This document shows positions 37,218 through 50,149 of a DNA stretch of 64,000 nucleotides, piece by piece (position 1 is the stretch's first letter; every line of letters begins with the position of its first letter). Position numbers and translations under genes: made by a program. Below the pieces are notes generated by a model. It did not search any database. It saw nothing but the letters and a program-made list of their open reading frames with translations, and was not told the origin of the DNA. Source of the DNA: Dillenia suffruticosa (Eukaryota; Streptophyta; Magnoliopsida; Dilleniales; Dilleniaceae); the NCBI GenBank assembly GCA_033439265.1, contig JAVTVX010000010.1, forward strand, positions 22,185,056 to 22,249,055. The letters are read 5' to 3'.

Positions 37218-39324
37218 AGGGCTGACTTGGACGCCAGGAAAGGATCAAAATCTAGAGGACTAGCGTCCTATATCCGGGCTCTTAGGATTGAGTATTACCC
37301 GCCGAGAAAGTCTTTATGCATGGCAACCAAATTAGCACGCTTTCCTTTATATTATTATCGCTGAATTTGATTTGATTAATTTATTTTAAATATTATGAGA
37401 TTTATTTTAGAAAATTAATTTTTTTAAATCTTTTTTTATTAATTTTAAAGTTTAAATTCAAAATCTCTAATTAAATAAATAAAATAACTGAGTATTCAAT
37501 TTAAAAAAATTTAATAAAATCATATTTTATGTGTGAAATATATCACATTTCCCCTATCCTATGAACCATAATTATTTTGTAATCTATAGATGGACAGAAA
37601 TTTTTGTACTCCAAAAGTACATGACATGGAGCCTACAAGTGTATCTAATATTTTTAGTGGGCGATGGTATGGTTGAATTATTTACCCACTGAAAATGATA
37701 AATCGTGTTCATATGTGAAGTGTGGGGTGTAAGAAGAGCCACCCTTAAAATTACACACGTGCGCACGCACATCTATATAAGTTAAAGGATCTTTTTGTGG
37801 TATTATAATAAATAAATATCGGTAAATATTTTTAAAAATTATTAAAAATCTAAAAAATATTATTCATGTTTCGGAAATTATAACTTTTGTCTCTTTTCGG
37901 CTCCAACCACATGTATGTTATATTTCATTTTCTTTACGACAGATCTTTATCTTTGTCTTACTTTTGGATTATTAAAAATTTTTTGTCGTGTACCTATGAA
38001 CTTTACGTTGTAAAATTCGAACCAAAAAAAAGAAAAATTGGTTAGCCAATAAAAGATTAAGGAAAATAAGTCATGGTTGCATTGAAGTAAACCTAAGTTC
38101 TTGACTTGACAATCAAATATTTTGAGCTCTAATGCATGCAGGCCCTCTTGCTCCTCTTGGCCGCTCTAGTAGACCACTCTTCTTTCAAAAACCAGAAGTT
38201 CCTAAACTCTTTGACGATCAAATATTTGAGCTCTAATGGATGCCCCTCATGGCCGCTTTATTAGCTTTACCTCTAAATGCCCAGACTTACCATGACACGA
38301 GAAGGTTGGAGGCAAGAAACTCTGTTCAGTACGATTTTGTATGCTCTAATGGCCATTTTCTGGTGTTATTTTTTATGCCTATAGTTGGCTAGACACACGG
38401 CTGTCATGCAGATTATCATTTGATTTAATACCTTTCCTTAGTTGCCTGTCTTGTCCGCTCCACACGATATTTGGACTAAGAGCAGCCAGGGTCTTCAAAA
38501 CACCATGAGCCATTACCCGGCATGACGAATAATGTCAGAGAGTTTCAACACTACTGTATATTTCTTAAAATTCTTTTACTTAATTTTAAAAATATTTTGA
38601 TTATTTCAAAACTAGTAAAATTTTAAAAGTTTGGTACAGACCGTCAATAAAATTCGATCTCAATTTAGTTTTTTAATTCATTATTGTAACATTACTTTTT
38701 TTTTTATTCGTATGGCTAAAACCATTATTTGATATATGAGATTTTATCATGATTAATTTGAACTACTGAACTATTGTGAGGCATGTCTCCCAACAGCGGA
38801 TTCTCCATGCCCATACCGAAATTCAAACCCCTACATGGTTAAAGGACAAAAATATTCTTACCCATCTACACCACCAATCGTGTTGGTGTAACATTACTTT
38901 AATTAATCAACCCCTTTGCAATTTTCTGGCCCTAAGATGGCTTTTCAAGATCAGATGATTATCACTACATCCTTTTGTATAAGGACGTTGCCGGCCGGTG
39001 TACAGATGTTATAATAGAGTTAGACCTGAAAATAATAATACTAAAGGATAACATTTCCAATCTTGCAATAACAAAATACCCATATATAAATAACATAGAA
39101 GCACTCTTTCTTCGTTCTTCTTCTTCTTTTTACTAAAGTTCTCTGGATTTCTTGAGTTTCATGCAAGAAATTGAAAAGCAAAAAGCAAATAGGAAAAAAG
39201 AAATGGAACCAAGTCCTTTTCCCATTTTTAATTCCCTAACACCAGAGGCGGTAAACCCTAAACCTGTAAATTATATAAGCTCAAACCAGTAACTTCATAA
39301 ACTAAACATTCTCAACCTTTCACG

Positions 39325-39333
39325 TATATAAAA
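39325..39333 (+). promoter_or_regulatory. TATA box of the NHL gene
   Basis: TATATAAAA lies 80 bp before the start codon at 39405. An earlier ATG at 39342 is too close to this TATA box to lie in the transcript, which decides the start. Confidence 0.7.
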
Positions 39334-39404
39334 CACCCAGATTGCTTCACTCCCAATTCACCAGAGCTCACATCCCAAATCAACACATAGAGGCCATTGT
39401 TACA

Positions 39405-39994
39405 ATGGCTTACCCACCATCACAACCAGCCAAGTCTCACCATAAGCTATTGCGATGGATCGCAATAGCCATCCTAGCCTTGATTGTAATCGTGGGTCTA
39501 GCCGTGCTCATAATTTGGCCAACCATCAAGCCAAAACGGCTAGTCTACTCTGTCGAAGAAGTCTTGATTCAAAACTTCAACCTAACCAACAATCACCTAA
39601 ATTCCACGTTTGACATTGTCAGAGAGCTTATAATCCTAATACTAAGGTCTCTTTTTATTATGACTCGGTTGAGGTCACTGTCACGTATGATGACCAAACC
39701 GTGGCATTTACAGGGGTCGAGCCATTTTTCCAATCACATCGAAATGTGACTCGATTGGAGGTCATGCCTGTGGCTCAGTACTTGCCACTAAAAGGGTCCG
39801 TGGCTATGGACCTAGGGCACGAGAAATCGAGCGGAGAGGTCGAGCTCGCGGTTTATTTGAAGGCTCGGATTAGGTTCAAGGTTGGTGTCTGGAAGTCTAA
39901 GGATCGAACTTTAACGGTTGCCTGTGACCGTGTGTCCGCACATTTTCCTTCGGCTAAGAAGTTTGAGAGGACATTTTGTGATGTTGATCTTTAG
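39405..39994 (+). pseudogene. NDR1/HIN1-like (LEA_2) gene with a frameshift
   Basis: The intronless locus opens MAYPPSQPAKSHHK, has a membrane anchor at about residues 17-39 and an LEA_2-type segment (LTNNHLNSTFDIV). NHL proteins are membrane-anchored plant proteins linked to defence and plasmodesmata. The frame breaks at AGAGAG (39621-39626): the first frame then reads nonsense (ELIILILRS) to 39749. The family sequence (RAYNPN, then a SFYYDSVEVTV-type stretch) continues in another frame up to the stop at 39994 (ERTFCDVDL). Alignment with family spacing is best explained by one missing base. The rest of the gene is intact, so a recent loss, a natural null allele or a sequencing error are all possible. 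Confidence 0.8.
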
Positions 39995-40451
39995 TGGTGC
40001 TTGGATTTTCTTTTTCTTTTTCTTTTTGTTTTTTGTTTGACGCATATATTTTGGTTTTATATTGGATTGAGAATTGGGGAGTAGTAGGGACCTGATTTTC
40101 CCTTGTCCAGTTATTTATGCTGGTTCTTTCTCATTGTTGTAATTTTTGAGATTTCTTCTTCTCTATTTTTACTTTTTTTTTTTAATTTTGTAAAATTGGC
40201 TTTTGCTGCTTTGTCCGAAAATTGAAGTTGTCCTTGAAGCAACAATTGAATGCCTTTGCTGATGATTACACAATTCAGTTTGCAAGCAATCGAGAAAGAG
40301 GGAGAGACGCGCGCGCGCACACACAGAAGTTTGCACGAGAGAGACCAACGCTTGTTGGCGTGTCCCAAAAGAGAGGCTAATAATACAAAGCTCTCTCCTT
40401 CAACCTTATAATTTCAGATTCAAATGTTTGTATAATAAAAAAAAAAAAAAT

Positions 40452-40530
40452 CACTACTGACGTAAGTGGGATGGATACCTTCGTCCGTTAATCAGGTTGG
40501 GAGTTCGACTCCCCCTAAGTACAAAAAAAG
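40452..40530 (+). mobile_element. tRNA-like / SINE-like fragment
   Basis: GTAAGTGGGATGGATACC resembles an RNA polymerase III A box region. About 30 bp later, GGGAGTTCGACTCCCC closely resembles a B box with a near-complete T arm. An A-rich tail follows and an A run precedes it. The acceptor stem does not pair, so it is not a working tRNA. A SINE or decayed tRNA pseudogene is the likeliest reading. Confidence 0.35.
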
Positions 40531-40593
40531 CAATATTAAGAGACCCATCACATAAAATGGATCTTGTAATGATCGATCTAGATTAATCGTAGC

Positions 40594-40630
40594 GAGAGAG
40601 AAAAAGAGAGAGAGAGAGAGAGAGAGAGAG
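40594..40630. repeat. (GA)n microsatellite
   Basis: A GA tract with one A-rich interruption near its start. Confidence 0.95.
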
Positions 40631-43600
40631 GGGTGCAGGAACCAGATGAACGAACTAGTCCTTTCATTATTTGGGCCTCTAGAAGGCCCTGTGTGGCCTT
40701 AAATTAGGCCCACAAGATCAGTAAATGTATGGCAGGGCTGAATGAAACTCACCAAGGTCCACTGGGAAACGGAAAAGAACCAACAAATAAGCAAGCGAAG
40801 ACTGGTCCTGGTGTGGTGCACAAGTTCAGCTGCAATCTTGCTCGCTTTTTTCCTTTTCTCTCGTTAAACTTGCTGCTCAATGCTTCAAATTAGAAATTGA
40901 TCAAGTTGGTTAAAATTAAAGTGGTCGTACTTAGGGTTTCGTATCGTTCTCACGCTAGACTCCTCTCGCCGCAGAGAATCTGAAAGCAAAAATTAAAGTG
41001 GTCATACCGTAGACATACGTAGACTTAATAAATTCGAACCTAGAATTTCAAATCTAACCCAAAAAAAAAAAATTACCATCGATAAATTGTAATCTCAATA
41101 ACGTACTTGATTAAAATTTATACGGAAGTTAAAATTTATCCGTAAATTCAGATATATTTGTGTGGATCAGTGGGCTATAGCAGGCAAAAAGTTGGTTCAA
41201 TTTTTGTGTTCAAATCATGTGCCCTTGGAAAGGCAAAAAAAAATTGGGAACCCATTGACATAACGGTGACTGACACTCAATGGGCCTCCTCCAATTTATT
41301 ACTAGAAAATATTATTGCTGGTTCAGTTCGTTGTTCTATTGTTTCACTTCTTTAGTATTGAGATTGGCTTATTGCAAGTAAGATGCCCGTTTTTTGTTTG
41401 ACAAGATTGTGTCGTTGTTTTGAATTAGCAGTTGAACTATCAATTTGTCTCTAATTCTGAGAGAGAGAGAGAGATGCTTAATTGGCAAATTTAATTTGCT
41501 TCTAAGGGAAAGAAAAGTGCTTCACAAATAACCACACATAATGGAAGTGATGTTTTGTATGTCCCAACTGAAAATATGTGAAGTTTTTTAGGGAAGGGAG
41601 GAGGTATACATCATTTCTTGAATTGTTGTTGTCTACCCTTTTGCCATCCATGACAGAGGATTTCGTGGAGTTGCACATTTTGCTAAGATAATTTGAACAA
41701 AAGCAAAAGGACAAACCTAGCCCCTAAAGGAAGCTAAATTTTTGCTGTGTGTCTTTTCTCGATAAAATAAGTATAAATTTTAATGATTATGATTTATTTA
41801 ATAGTAATATGAAAAAAGTTACTCATATTATATAATTCTAAACACACAAATCTTCTAACAAAATTAAAATAAAGAAAAAAGAGTATCCGTTCATATAATC
41901 CACCAGGCTACTTTTGGAACTCAATAATTGGCTAGATTGAAACTATTTCCTTATTGACTGAGAAAAGAGATTAATATCTGGATGTAGATGTACAGGGCGA
42001 GACATATGTGACATGGAAAAATTGATTATAAAAACCATGGACTTCCTCGAATGCTGACAGGCCGACAGGAGTGATAAACTGGGAAGTAGCCTTGGATAAT
42101 TAGAATTGAGGCGCGACAAAAAGACTTCCATTTCCGGACACATAATTCCTTAACAATTTGAGAGGTTGCAAAAGTCGTATCAAATATTAAACAAAGGGGA
42201 TTGATTTAACAAGATTTGGGACCATGTTTTGGGAGCTTCAAAACTATGATTACTAATGATTTGGGGTTTATCTGAATGTCTTCTTTTTCTTGTAGAGATT
42301 GTGAGTCTCGGCTTTGGACTTTCAAAAGTTAATGTTAAATTTTGCACAAGAGTTCCAGGCTCATTATGCTCTCTTTCATACAAGCCACTTTGCGTGTAAC
42401 TTCGTGCAGATGCTTCCTTGCACGTGGAAGTATTTGGGGATTTTTATTTTTTATTTTTTATAATTTCTAACATGGATATATGAAATTATGATTTACTTAA
42501 TTTGATTTGAATGTATATAAAAAGTTTTATTTAAAAATTATTCTTGTAATATAACTTTTTTATTTTTAAATTTTAAACTCATTAAGAAATTTAAAACTTC
42601 GTCCTACAAAGGATGATTCTCCGTCGGTGGGTTTTTTGGAGATCCAATTGCTCTTCGCTAACCATGGGCCTCGGTGGTTCACGGATGGTTTCGGGTGAAA
42701 CCAGCCCGGTAGTTTGGTGTACGTCTTGATGCCAAAATGGAAAACAAGAACAAAAGGTGGCACTGGGTTCAGGTTTGAAATAGAGGGGCCTTCAAGTTAG
42801 TTTTGCAATAGGATGAGGAACCTAAGGGGGTGGACAATGTCGCCTCCATGAACAACGTGCACTTTCACATGCTTGGCCCCCCAATCTATATGAACGTGCA
42901 AACATGGAGGAGACAATAAACACTATGAAGACGAGCCAGATACCCAACTAATTTTCACACTAATCCCCATATATAATAATATATATAATTTATCATGCCC
43001 GGCCTTTATGTCTCTGCCCTGATCTATTAATCGATAGTCCGAATGGTAGATCTTTCTCTCTTCTTTTTTTTTTTTTTATTATTATTATCAATAGTTAAAT
43101 TTTATTTAATTAATTTGATTTGAATATTATAAAATTCATTTTAAAAATTAACTCTCTCAAATTCTTTTTTATTATTCTTAAATTTCAAACTTAAAATCTC
43201 TAAAAAAATAAAATGTCTAATCATTGATCCAAAAAAGTTTAATTTTCTCCCTCTCTCCCTCTTTCTCGGCCATTTCTCTTTTAATTTTCTTTATTCAGTT
43301 TCATTTGCATCTTCGATGATTCCAAATTTAGTCATGGGTGCATGACCACCCATCTCTCTCCCTCTCCTCCCCTCTTGTGATTTAAGATGTTTGAGCTTAA
43401 GTCAAACCATGAGTTGTATCATCTTCAGGTCTGCCAAAAAAGACAATTACACCACAACCACCTAATCTTTTCCCTCTACCCCTTTTTGTTCTTAATCTAT
43501 AGGCCAAAATTATGGAAATACTTGAATACCTTCTTGAGAACACCAAGATGAAACAGGAAAGGATAAATTATGTACCAAGTCCAACCTCCGCATTTTGTGG

Positions 43601-43716
43601 AAGAAAGTTAATTTTATGAAATAATAAACTATTTGTAATGATATAATTAAGCAATTAAGTAACTAAAATATTCTTATTAGAGTTAAGTTTTTAAATTAAG
43701 ATTCCATTATACATTT

Positions 43717-43743
43717 GAATCCGAATCCGAATCCGAATCCGAG
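43717..43743. repeat. (GAATCC)n hexamer repeat
   Basis: About four and a half copies of GAATCC in tandem. Confidence 0.95.
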
Positions 43744-44292
43744 ATAACCCAACGGACCTAATGTGACCATATTGCCGCCTCTAATGAAGGAGTTGAATGT
43801 TTTGCTAACGCTTTAGGTTTTTTTTTTTTTTGTTTTTTTTTTTTGGGGGGGGGGGGATGTAACTATAAAAACGCTGTCGATTAGTCTTAGGATCTTGGGA
43901 GTTTAAGGAGGCGTTGATCTAGCGGAGGGAAGAGCAAGTGCCACGTGTAGTTTCCTCATTGCCGGAGATGGGGGAATTACGTTCGAGTCACGGCAGATCC
44001 AAGGGGAGAAAACTTACACCATGACGTGTCCTCATTTAATTTTTCAATACCGCCTCTCTCTCTCTGTGTCCTCCCCCCCCCGGGCAACAAAAAAAAAAAA
44101 AAAATCTCCGCAAGAGAAAAAAACCACCAAAAGTCTACCTCCCTCCCTTCACCTGTCTGCATCTGCATACACCGCAGATCACCAACTCTTGCTTCTGTCT
44201 CAAATCTCTTTTTGTTCTCTCTCTATTTCTCTCTCCTCCTCTCTCTTTCTATATCTCCGCCTTGTCTTCTCCGAGCATATCAGGACTTGAAA

Positions 44293-44322
44293 GGTAAGTT
44301 TCCTCCCTCTCACTCTCCCTCC

Positions 44323-44364
<42 letters not shown>

Positions 44365-44560
44365 CCCTCTCTCTTTCTCCTTATTGAATTGTAACCGAAA
44401 CCAAATTTTCTCCTAGTTTCTACATGGTTTCGTGTTTGTTTCTAATTGTTTGTTTTGGTTCTTCGTTTCTTTGTGGATTATTTTAACTGATTTGTTTGTT
44501 TCTCTCTATTTTCGATGCGCTTTAATGCTCAAGTATTTATTGTTCTGTTTCTTTTTCTAG
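44293..44560 (+). other. 5' UTR intron of the RING gene
   Basis: A donor AAG|GTAAG after 44293 and an acceptor TTTTTCTAG at 44560 bound a leader intron. A (TC)n tract lies just inside it at 44326-44362. The leader exon upstream is CT-rich. The coding exon then starts at the ATG at 44808. Confidence 0.6.
44326..44362. repeat. (TC)n microsatellite
   Basis: A CT tract in the leader intron of the RING gene. Confidence 0.95.
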
Positions 44561-44807
44561 ATTCAGTGATTTGGAGGATTCTTGAATTTGAAATCTTGGA
44601 TTTGAGATTTTGGTAGACGTTTCAGTATTCATTTGACTCGATAGATTTGAGATTCGAATTGGTCTAATGTGGCAATATTTTGATGGTTCATGCCTAAATG
44701 AGATTGAGGAGGATCTTGGAGGGGGTTGACTATAATTTTTCCCCCAATATGTTGGACGGTTTGATATTTGACGATTATCTGCTGGAGTTATCATTAGGTT
44801 AAATCCA

Positions 44808-47800
44808 ATGGCTCTTGCCGGTTTACAAGCTGTATCAATGCTTGATTCTTCTTTCATGAGGGATTCATCACAAACCACTATGCCGAGGAGGCATGGAGAT
44901 CAGGAAAGACCTAATAATCACGCGTCGTCTCTCCTCCAGATGTGGAGGGAATTGGAGGATGAACACTTGATGAATCGCGGCCAAGAGAACCCTAGGGACA
45001 GGTTGCGGAACCAAAGGAGTGTTGGGTCGGATGCATATATGTCGAGCCCCAATATGTCCCCAAGACCAGGGAGTGAAGCTAGGGGTGGGTTTGACGATTT
45101 GGGTGGAAGTGAAAATGACTTCGGGATATGGTCCCAAGATTCAAGTCGTGAGCAGTCTCCTGACATTGGTGGGGAAGGTGAAAGGGAGAGGGTGAGGCAG
45201 ATTGCTCGGGGATGGGTGGATAGTGGCACAAGGGGAGGCACTCGTGTCAGTTCCTCAACGAGCAATAGCTTGGAAGGAGAATGGCTAGGTCAAACTGAGC
45301 TTGAGAGGGTGAGGATAGTGAGAGAGTGGGTGCAAATGACCAGTCAGCAAAGAGGTGTTCGTGGCAACACGGTGGAAGAACAGGCTGGTGAACTGGGTGC
45401 TCTAATTGAACGTGTCCGTGATGGTTTGGTTGTCAGTAATAACAGAGGTCAACCTGAGAGTGTTAGGAGGAGAATCCGGAGGGTTTGTGGTAGACAGGCT
45501 TTACTTGATCTCTTGAAGAGGAATGAACTGGAAAGGCAAAGGGAACTTCAGGGCTTGTCAGAGCATCGAGTTGTTTCAAATTTTGCTCATCGCAACCGTA
45601 TTCAGGTTAATTGCTACAACTTTTGCCAATATCTGTTGTGCTCCAATGCAACTTAATGATGCTTATGACCAATTGCCCATATTGCTAACTAATCTTAAAC
45701 TGGGATTACCAGAATATAGGAAGGGCAATCTCTCTTCTTGTAACAATGACAAAGGGCTTGCTTGACTGAATCTATTGGTTATCCAGAAACTATGTTGGCG
45801 ATGGATTTGTAGTAGTGGATAATGCTGACATGCATAATCTTTGTATTTCCCCTAAATTCTTATATGTTCTTCCTCGTAATTTGCATTTCTGCTGTTCTTT
45901 TACCTTTTTGGTTCTCATTTCTTCTTAGCTACTGTACGTGCGATGCATGGGATAGAAAAAGGTTCATTTTTGAGTTATTTCCGATGCATTACATTTATTA
46001 ACTTTACTTAGAGAGACATTTCTCTATATTTCTAGCATTTAATTTGTTGGAAACTTCTTGAAGTGCCTTGTGATCTGGAAAAATAAATTATGGTTCGGTC
46101 TGGAGTTGTTTCTCATTAAGGACTATTAAACTAGACTAAAATAACTGGCTAGATTATATTAGCTAGAATTCTCATTTTCCGAGTTGAATAAAAGCATCTA
46201 TTATGGGGGTCTGGATTTGTAGCCTCTTTCTTCTAGGTTTGAGTAGTCCCTACCGCTTCCAGTAAAGTATGCTGTAAGTACACAGCAGGACCATTGTGGC
46301 CTTGACCAAAACTGTTGTATGCATTATATCTATTCTGAAGAGGAAACAAGGTAGTACACATGTGAGTCTTGCTTGAAATTAACTTTCTTGAATAGATGTG
46401 TTATATGTGACTGTTTCTGTAGTTTTGAATGTTTGCATCTTGATAGATTTTCTATGAGAGATGACATACTTTCCTGTTTTGAGGATTCTGCTGACTACAT
46501 AATCCTAACATTTCTGTTCTCTTCTCTCTTTTTGTAGTCTTTGCTCAGAGGTAGATTCTTGCGAAATGAAAGGGTGACAGAAACTGAGAAGAGACCTACT
46601 TCAGTGGCAGCAAGTGAATTGGGATTGTTAAGGCAACGGCATACTGTATCAGGTTTAAGGTACTTGTTGCTATTTACACAAGACAGGCGAATTTATGTGC
46701 AATCTTATAATAAGTTATAGAAAGCTACTCTACTATTTTTTCCCTTTTTGCAGCCAAAACCATGCCTTTTACGTTCCTTTTCAATGAACTAGAAAAGTCT
46801 GGTCAAATTCACGTTCGTATTGTGGCCATCCAAACTATGCCTTTTATGTTCTTATCCTATCAACTAGAAAGGTCTGGTCAAATTACTTCAGTATTGTGGC
46901 TATGCAGGCTTAGTTTCTGTTCCCTGCAGTAATCTAAAGTCGTATGCCAAATAGTTTTGTTTTAACTGGTCGTTGCTACAGTTATGTTTGATGGCCGCGG
47001 TTCAAGTCATTGATTTTTGCTGCAAAAAATGTTTTCTGAATTTAACATGGAGCCCATATTAAAAGTCTCAAGAGATAAAGATTTTGGAACTTAAAATGTA
47101 AACACAAGAGGAAGAGGAGGGAGACAATATAAAGGTTAAACTCTTCCTTGTGACCTCTATTGCATGATAGAATTGTGGATTATACTCAAGAATAGAAGCT
47201 GTCAGTGAATTTGGTTTGAGAGAGAAGTGGAACGTTTTTCAGTGTTAAACAATAATATAGTTACTATTATATATATATATTTTTTTTTCTTTTATGAATA
47301 ATATAGTTACTATTATATTTTTTAGTATTTCTTAATTTTTTAATCTTTATTCTTTAATTAATGCCTAATGAGCTATTATATTGTGATTTTGCAATTTTTT
47401 ATTTGATCCTTTTTTAAGTAACTTATAGCACCCAAGTGTGCAGTTCATACCTGCTTGTTTATTGTGTGTCGTTCTACTTCCAGTTGCTTTCATTTTGATA
47501 GTGCTTGTGATATTTTGATCTTATTAGAGCATGCTGTCATACCTTAATCTTTGGTAAATCTGGTCACAGAGATTATTGAATGACATAGTTGCAACCATAT
47601 CTTTAAAGCAGAGAAGGATTTCTATCTCGGGCAGTCCATGGTCAAATGAGCAGCAATCATTCTGATAGCTTATCCCAAAATAGCTGTGGAAGTTATAGAG
47701 ATGAAGAAACTCAAACAAGCATATCGCAGGAAATTCATGATCAATTCCTTCAGGAATCTGCGACTGGCAATGAGGGAAGTGATGTGCATCAATTGACAGG

Positions 47801-50147
47801 TCCTGTGGATGTTCCAGAAGGTTGCATGATCATGAGCTGGCAAGAACCTAGTTCTCAAGTAGAGGGGAGGCATGAAGCATGTGCGGAAGATGACAGGAAC
47901 TTGCAGAATCCTTCGTTCGATGAATTGAATCAACAGAGTGAGGATGCTGAAGTTAATATGAGTAGAGACAGGGAAGAACCTGTTTCGCATGAACAGTCCC
48001 AAGAAACTTTGGAACATGCAAGTGTAGAACAGGGTCCTTTGTTGGAAAGCCCAGAGGTGCATCGAGAACAATTTCTGGTTGGTGCTGGAGACAGCCATGA
48101 CTATCAATATAGAGATCCTGCTTCTGACTTGGAAGAACAGGCAGATGAAATTACAACTTTGCAAGAACCTACAGCTCAAGGGGAAGAGCAACATGGAGAA
48201 CTCCCTGAGGAAGGAAGCTGGCAACAGTCACTTCAAGGTGATAGAGATCGAATTGATGCGGACTTTCCTGAAAATAGTGCTACCCTATTCGCCCAAGAAT
48301 CTTTCAATATTGAAGGTGGAGAACAAGGTCAAGAGCTGGAATCTCATGAGGAGTGGGTTGATGGTCATTCTCAGGATGGCACGGGAAACTGGTTAGCAGG
48401 GACTTCTATTTTGCCGAGTTCCCTAGAAGCTGTTCCCATTGGAAGGGCAGAAGGATTCTACCTGCCTGTTGATGATAATGTTTATAGCATGGAACTTAGA
48501 GAACTCTTACGGCGGTAGATATCTGCAGTTGATGCCTTTTATAATTGTCATTTATGACAATTCATACATTTTTACAGTAATTTTGTTGGCATTGCAGGAG
48601 AAGTGTCTCTAATCTTCTTCGCAGCGGCTTCCGTGACAGTCTCAACCAATTAATACAATCTTATGTGGAAAGACAAGGCCATGATACTGCTCAGTGGGAG
48701 CCACATGAGGGGTCAGATGTTCATTCTCTGGAGCAAGATCAGGAGCAGCAAAGTGGTGGCCAGAATGAGGGTGTTAGGGATGCTGGTGAGGAGCCTCTAG
48801 TGCTTCCTTCTATGTCAGAGTCTCCACACTGGGAGCAGGAGTTACCCCATGCCAATTGGCCCCGACACATGCATCAGCATTTGGAAATTGTATTGCCCTT
48901 ACTTTTTTCTTTCAATCTCTTTATGTGACATGTTTAACTTGAGCCTTAACCATAGATTTTCTCAGTCTTTTTTTAACCTCATAGAGATAAAATGCTTTTG
49001 CATTTCTAGTCTCATTCAACACCCAATAGATTTTGTACGGTTGTCAATACTTGATAACTTTTGTCTGCAAGATTCATCATCTATCATATACGAATAGGAA
49101 AGCCACCAATGATACATTGCAATCATGGCCAAGGGGGCAGGACAAAACTGTAGAGCTAAATGATGGGGCCAATATGGAAATAATCAGATGATGTTGCTTG
49201 TGTTCTAGATTTTCCAATTGATTGCCACAACCCCCGCTCCTGGGCGGTGGGTGGCCTGAGTGTGTCTTGGAACCATGTCAAGTGCATTCTAGAGGTCTGT
49301 TGCCGTCTGCATTTTAAAGTTTAACTGGCGAACTTATTCACTTGGGCAGGAGTGGGAAATCGTTAATGATTTGAGGATTGATATGGCAAGGCTTCAGCAG
49401 AGGATGAATAATATGCAGAGAATGCTAGAAGCCTGCATGGAAATGCAACTTGAGCTGCAGCGCTCAGTCAGACAAGAAGTCTCTGCAGCCTTAAACCGGT
49501 CCACTGGTCCATCAGGTGCATTCTTAACTTGTAGCTACATAATCTGTTTGCATAATCTCTGAAACTGTGAATTATCCTTCTTGGTTGATTTACAAAACAA
49601 ATGAAGGTAGATGTCATATTAGAGAAAGTTACTATGGTACTAATTTAAAGTGGTTTTGCATAGCCTATGAAGGTAGATGTCGTATTCATTCTTGTTGACC
49701 TATTGCTCTGTTGATTTAAATTGGGTTTTCATGGTACTTCATTTGGTTTCATTGTGAAGACTAACAAGAGAATCGCATTTGATTTGTTTCAGCGTCCCAT
49801 GAAGAGGACTTATCAAAAGATGGATCTAAATGGGATCATGTGAGGAGAGGAATTTGCTGTAAATGTTGTGACAACGGCATCGATTCTTTATTGTATAGGT
49901 GAAGACAAAAGGCCCACTAGTTGTTAATTAGTAGCTCGCATCTGGTTACAGTATTGAGATATTGCAAGTTCTTTTTTATGTTCTACTTCTGACCCTCTAT
50001 TGCGGTATCCATTTTCATGTTTGTTGCAGATGTGGGCACATGTGTACATGCTCAAAATGTGCGAATGAGTTGGTCCAAACTGGAGGAAAGTGTCCAATGT
50101 GCCAAGCACCCGTGGTGGAGGTGATCCGTGCTTATTTCCTTCAATAA
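44808..50147 (+). CDS. Large RING-finger protein, probable E3 ubiquitin ligase
   Basis: Seven coding exons (44808-45605, 46538-46659, 47612-48514, 48598-48889, 49350-49515, 49793-49898, 50030-50147) join in phase into 834 residues. The N-terminal half is Arg/Glu-rich and mostly disordered. Exon 3 codes for a long acidic Gln/Glu/Ser-rich stretch, and exon 5 for a Met/Leu/Gln-rich coiled-coil ([20 protein letters not shown]). The C-terminus carries a compact C3HC4 RING: C783/C786-type pair, C797-G-H799-x-C801, C803/C806, then C817-P-M-C820. The RING ends the protein almost directly (VIRAYFLQ), as in plant RING/U-box superfamily proteins of the At5g04460/At2g27950 kind. Substrate unknown. A stop-like GTAG after exon 3 is a normal splice donor. 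All introns are GT-AG. Confidence 0.88.
46762..46910. repeat. 75-bp direct duplication in RING intron 2
   Basis: 'atgccttttacgttc…aactagaaaagtctggtcaaatt' recurs 75 bp downstream with several mismatches, within intron 2 of the RING gene. Confidence 0.8.
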
Positions 50148-50149
50148 GT

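Larger units (their letters stand above)
31150..39300. other. 8-kb gene desert
   Basis: AT-rich sequence with no protein similarity on either strand. The first part holds the decayed tandem array; the rest holds a GA microsatellite and an imperfect 105-bp direct repeat near 38108 and 38213 ('atcaaatatttgagctctaatg'). I recognise no transposon coding sequence. Confidence 0.55.
40000..44000. other. Intergenic region, no supported gene
   Basis: It holds the 3' region of the NHL gene, a tRNA/SINE-like fragment, GA microsatellites, a hexamer repeat at 43717 and long T/G homopolymers near 43828-43858. The remaining open frames are short and resemble nothing. Confidence 0.5.

Noticed and set aside
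39342..39404. Earlier ATG of the NHL frame
   Set aside because: It lies only a few bases from the TATA box, so it is probably not transcribed.
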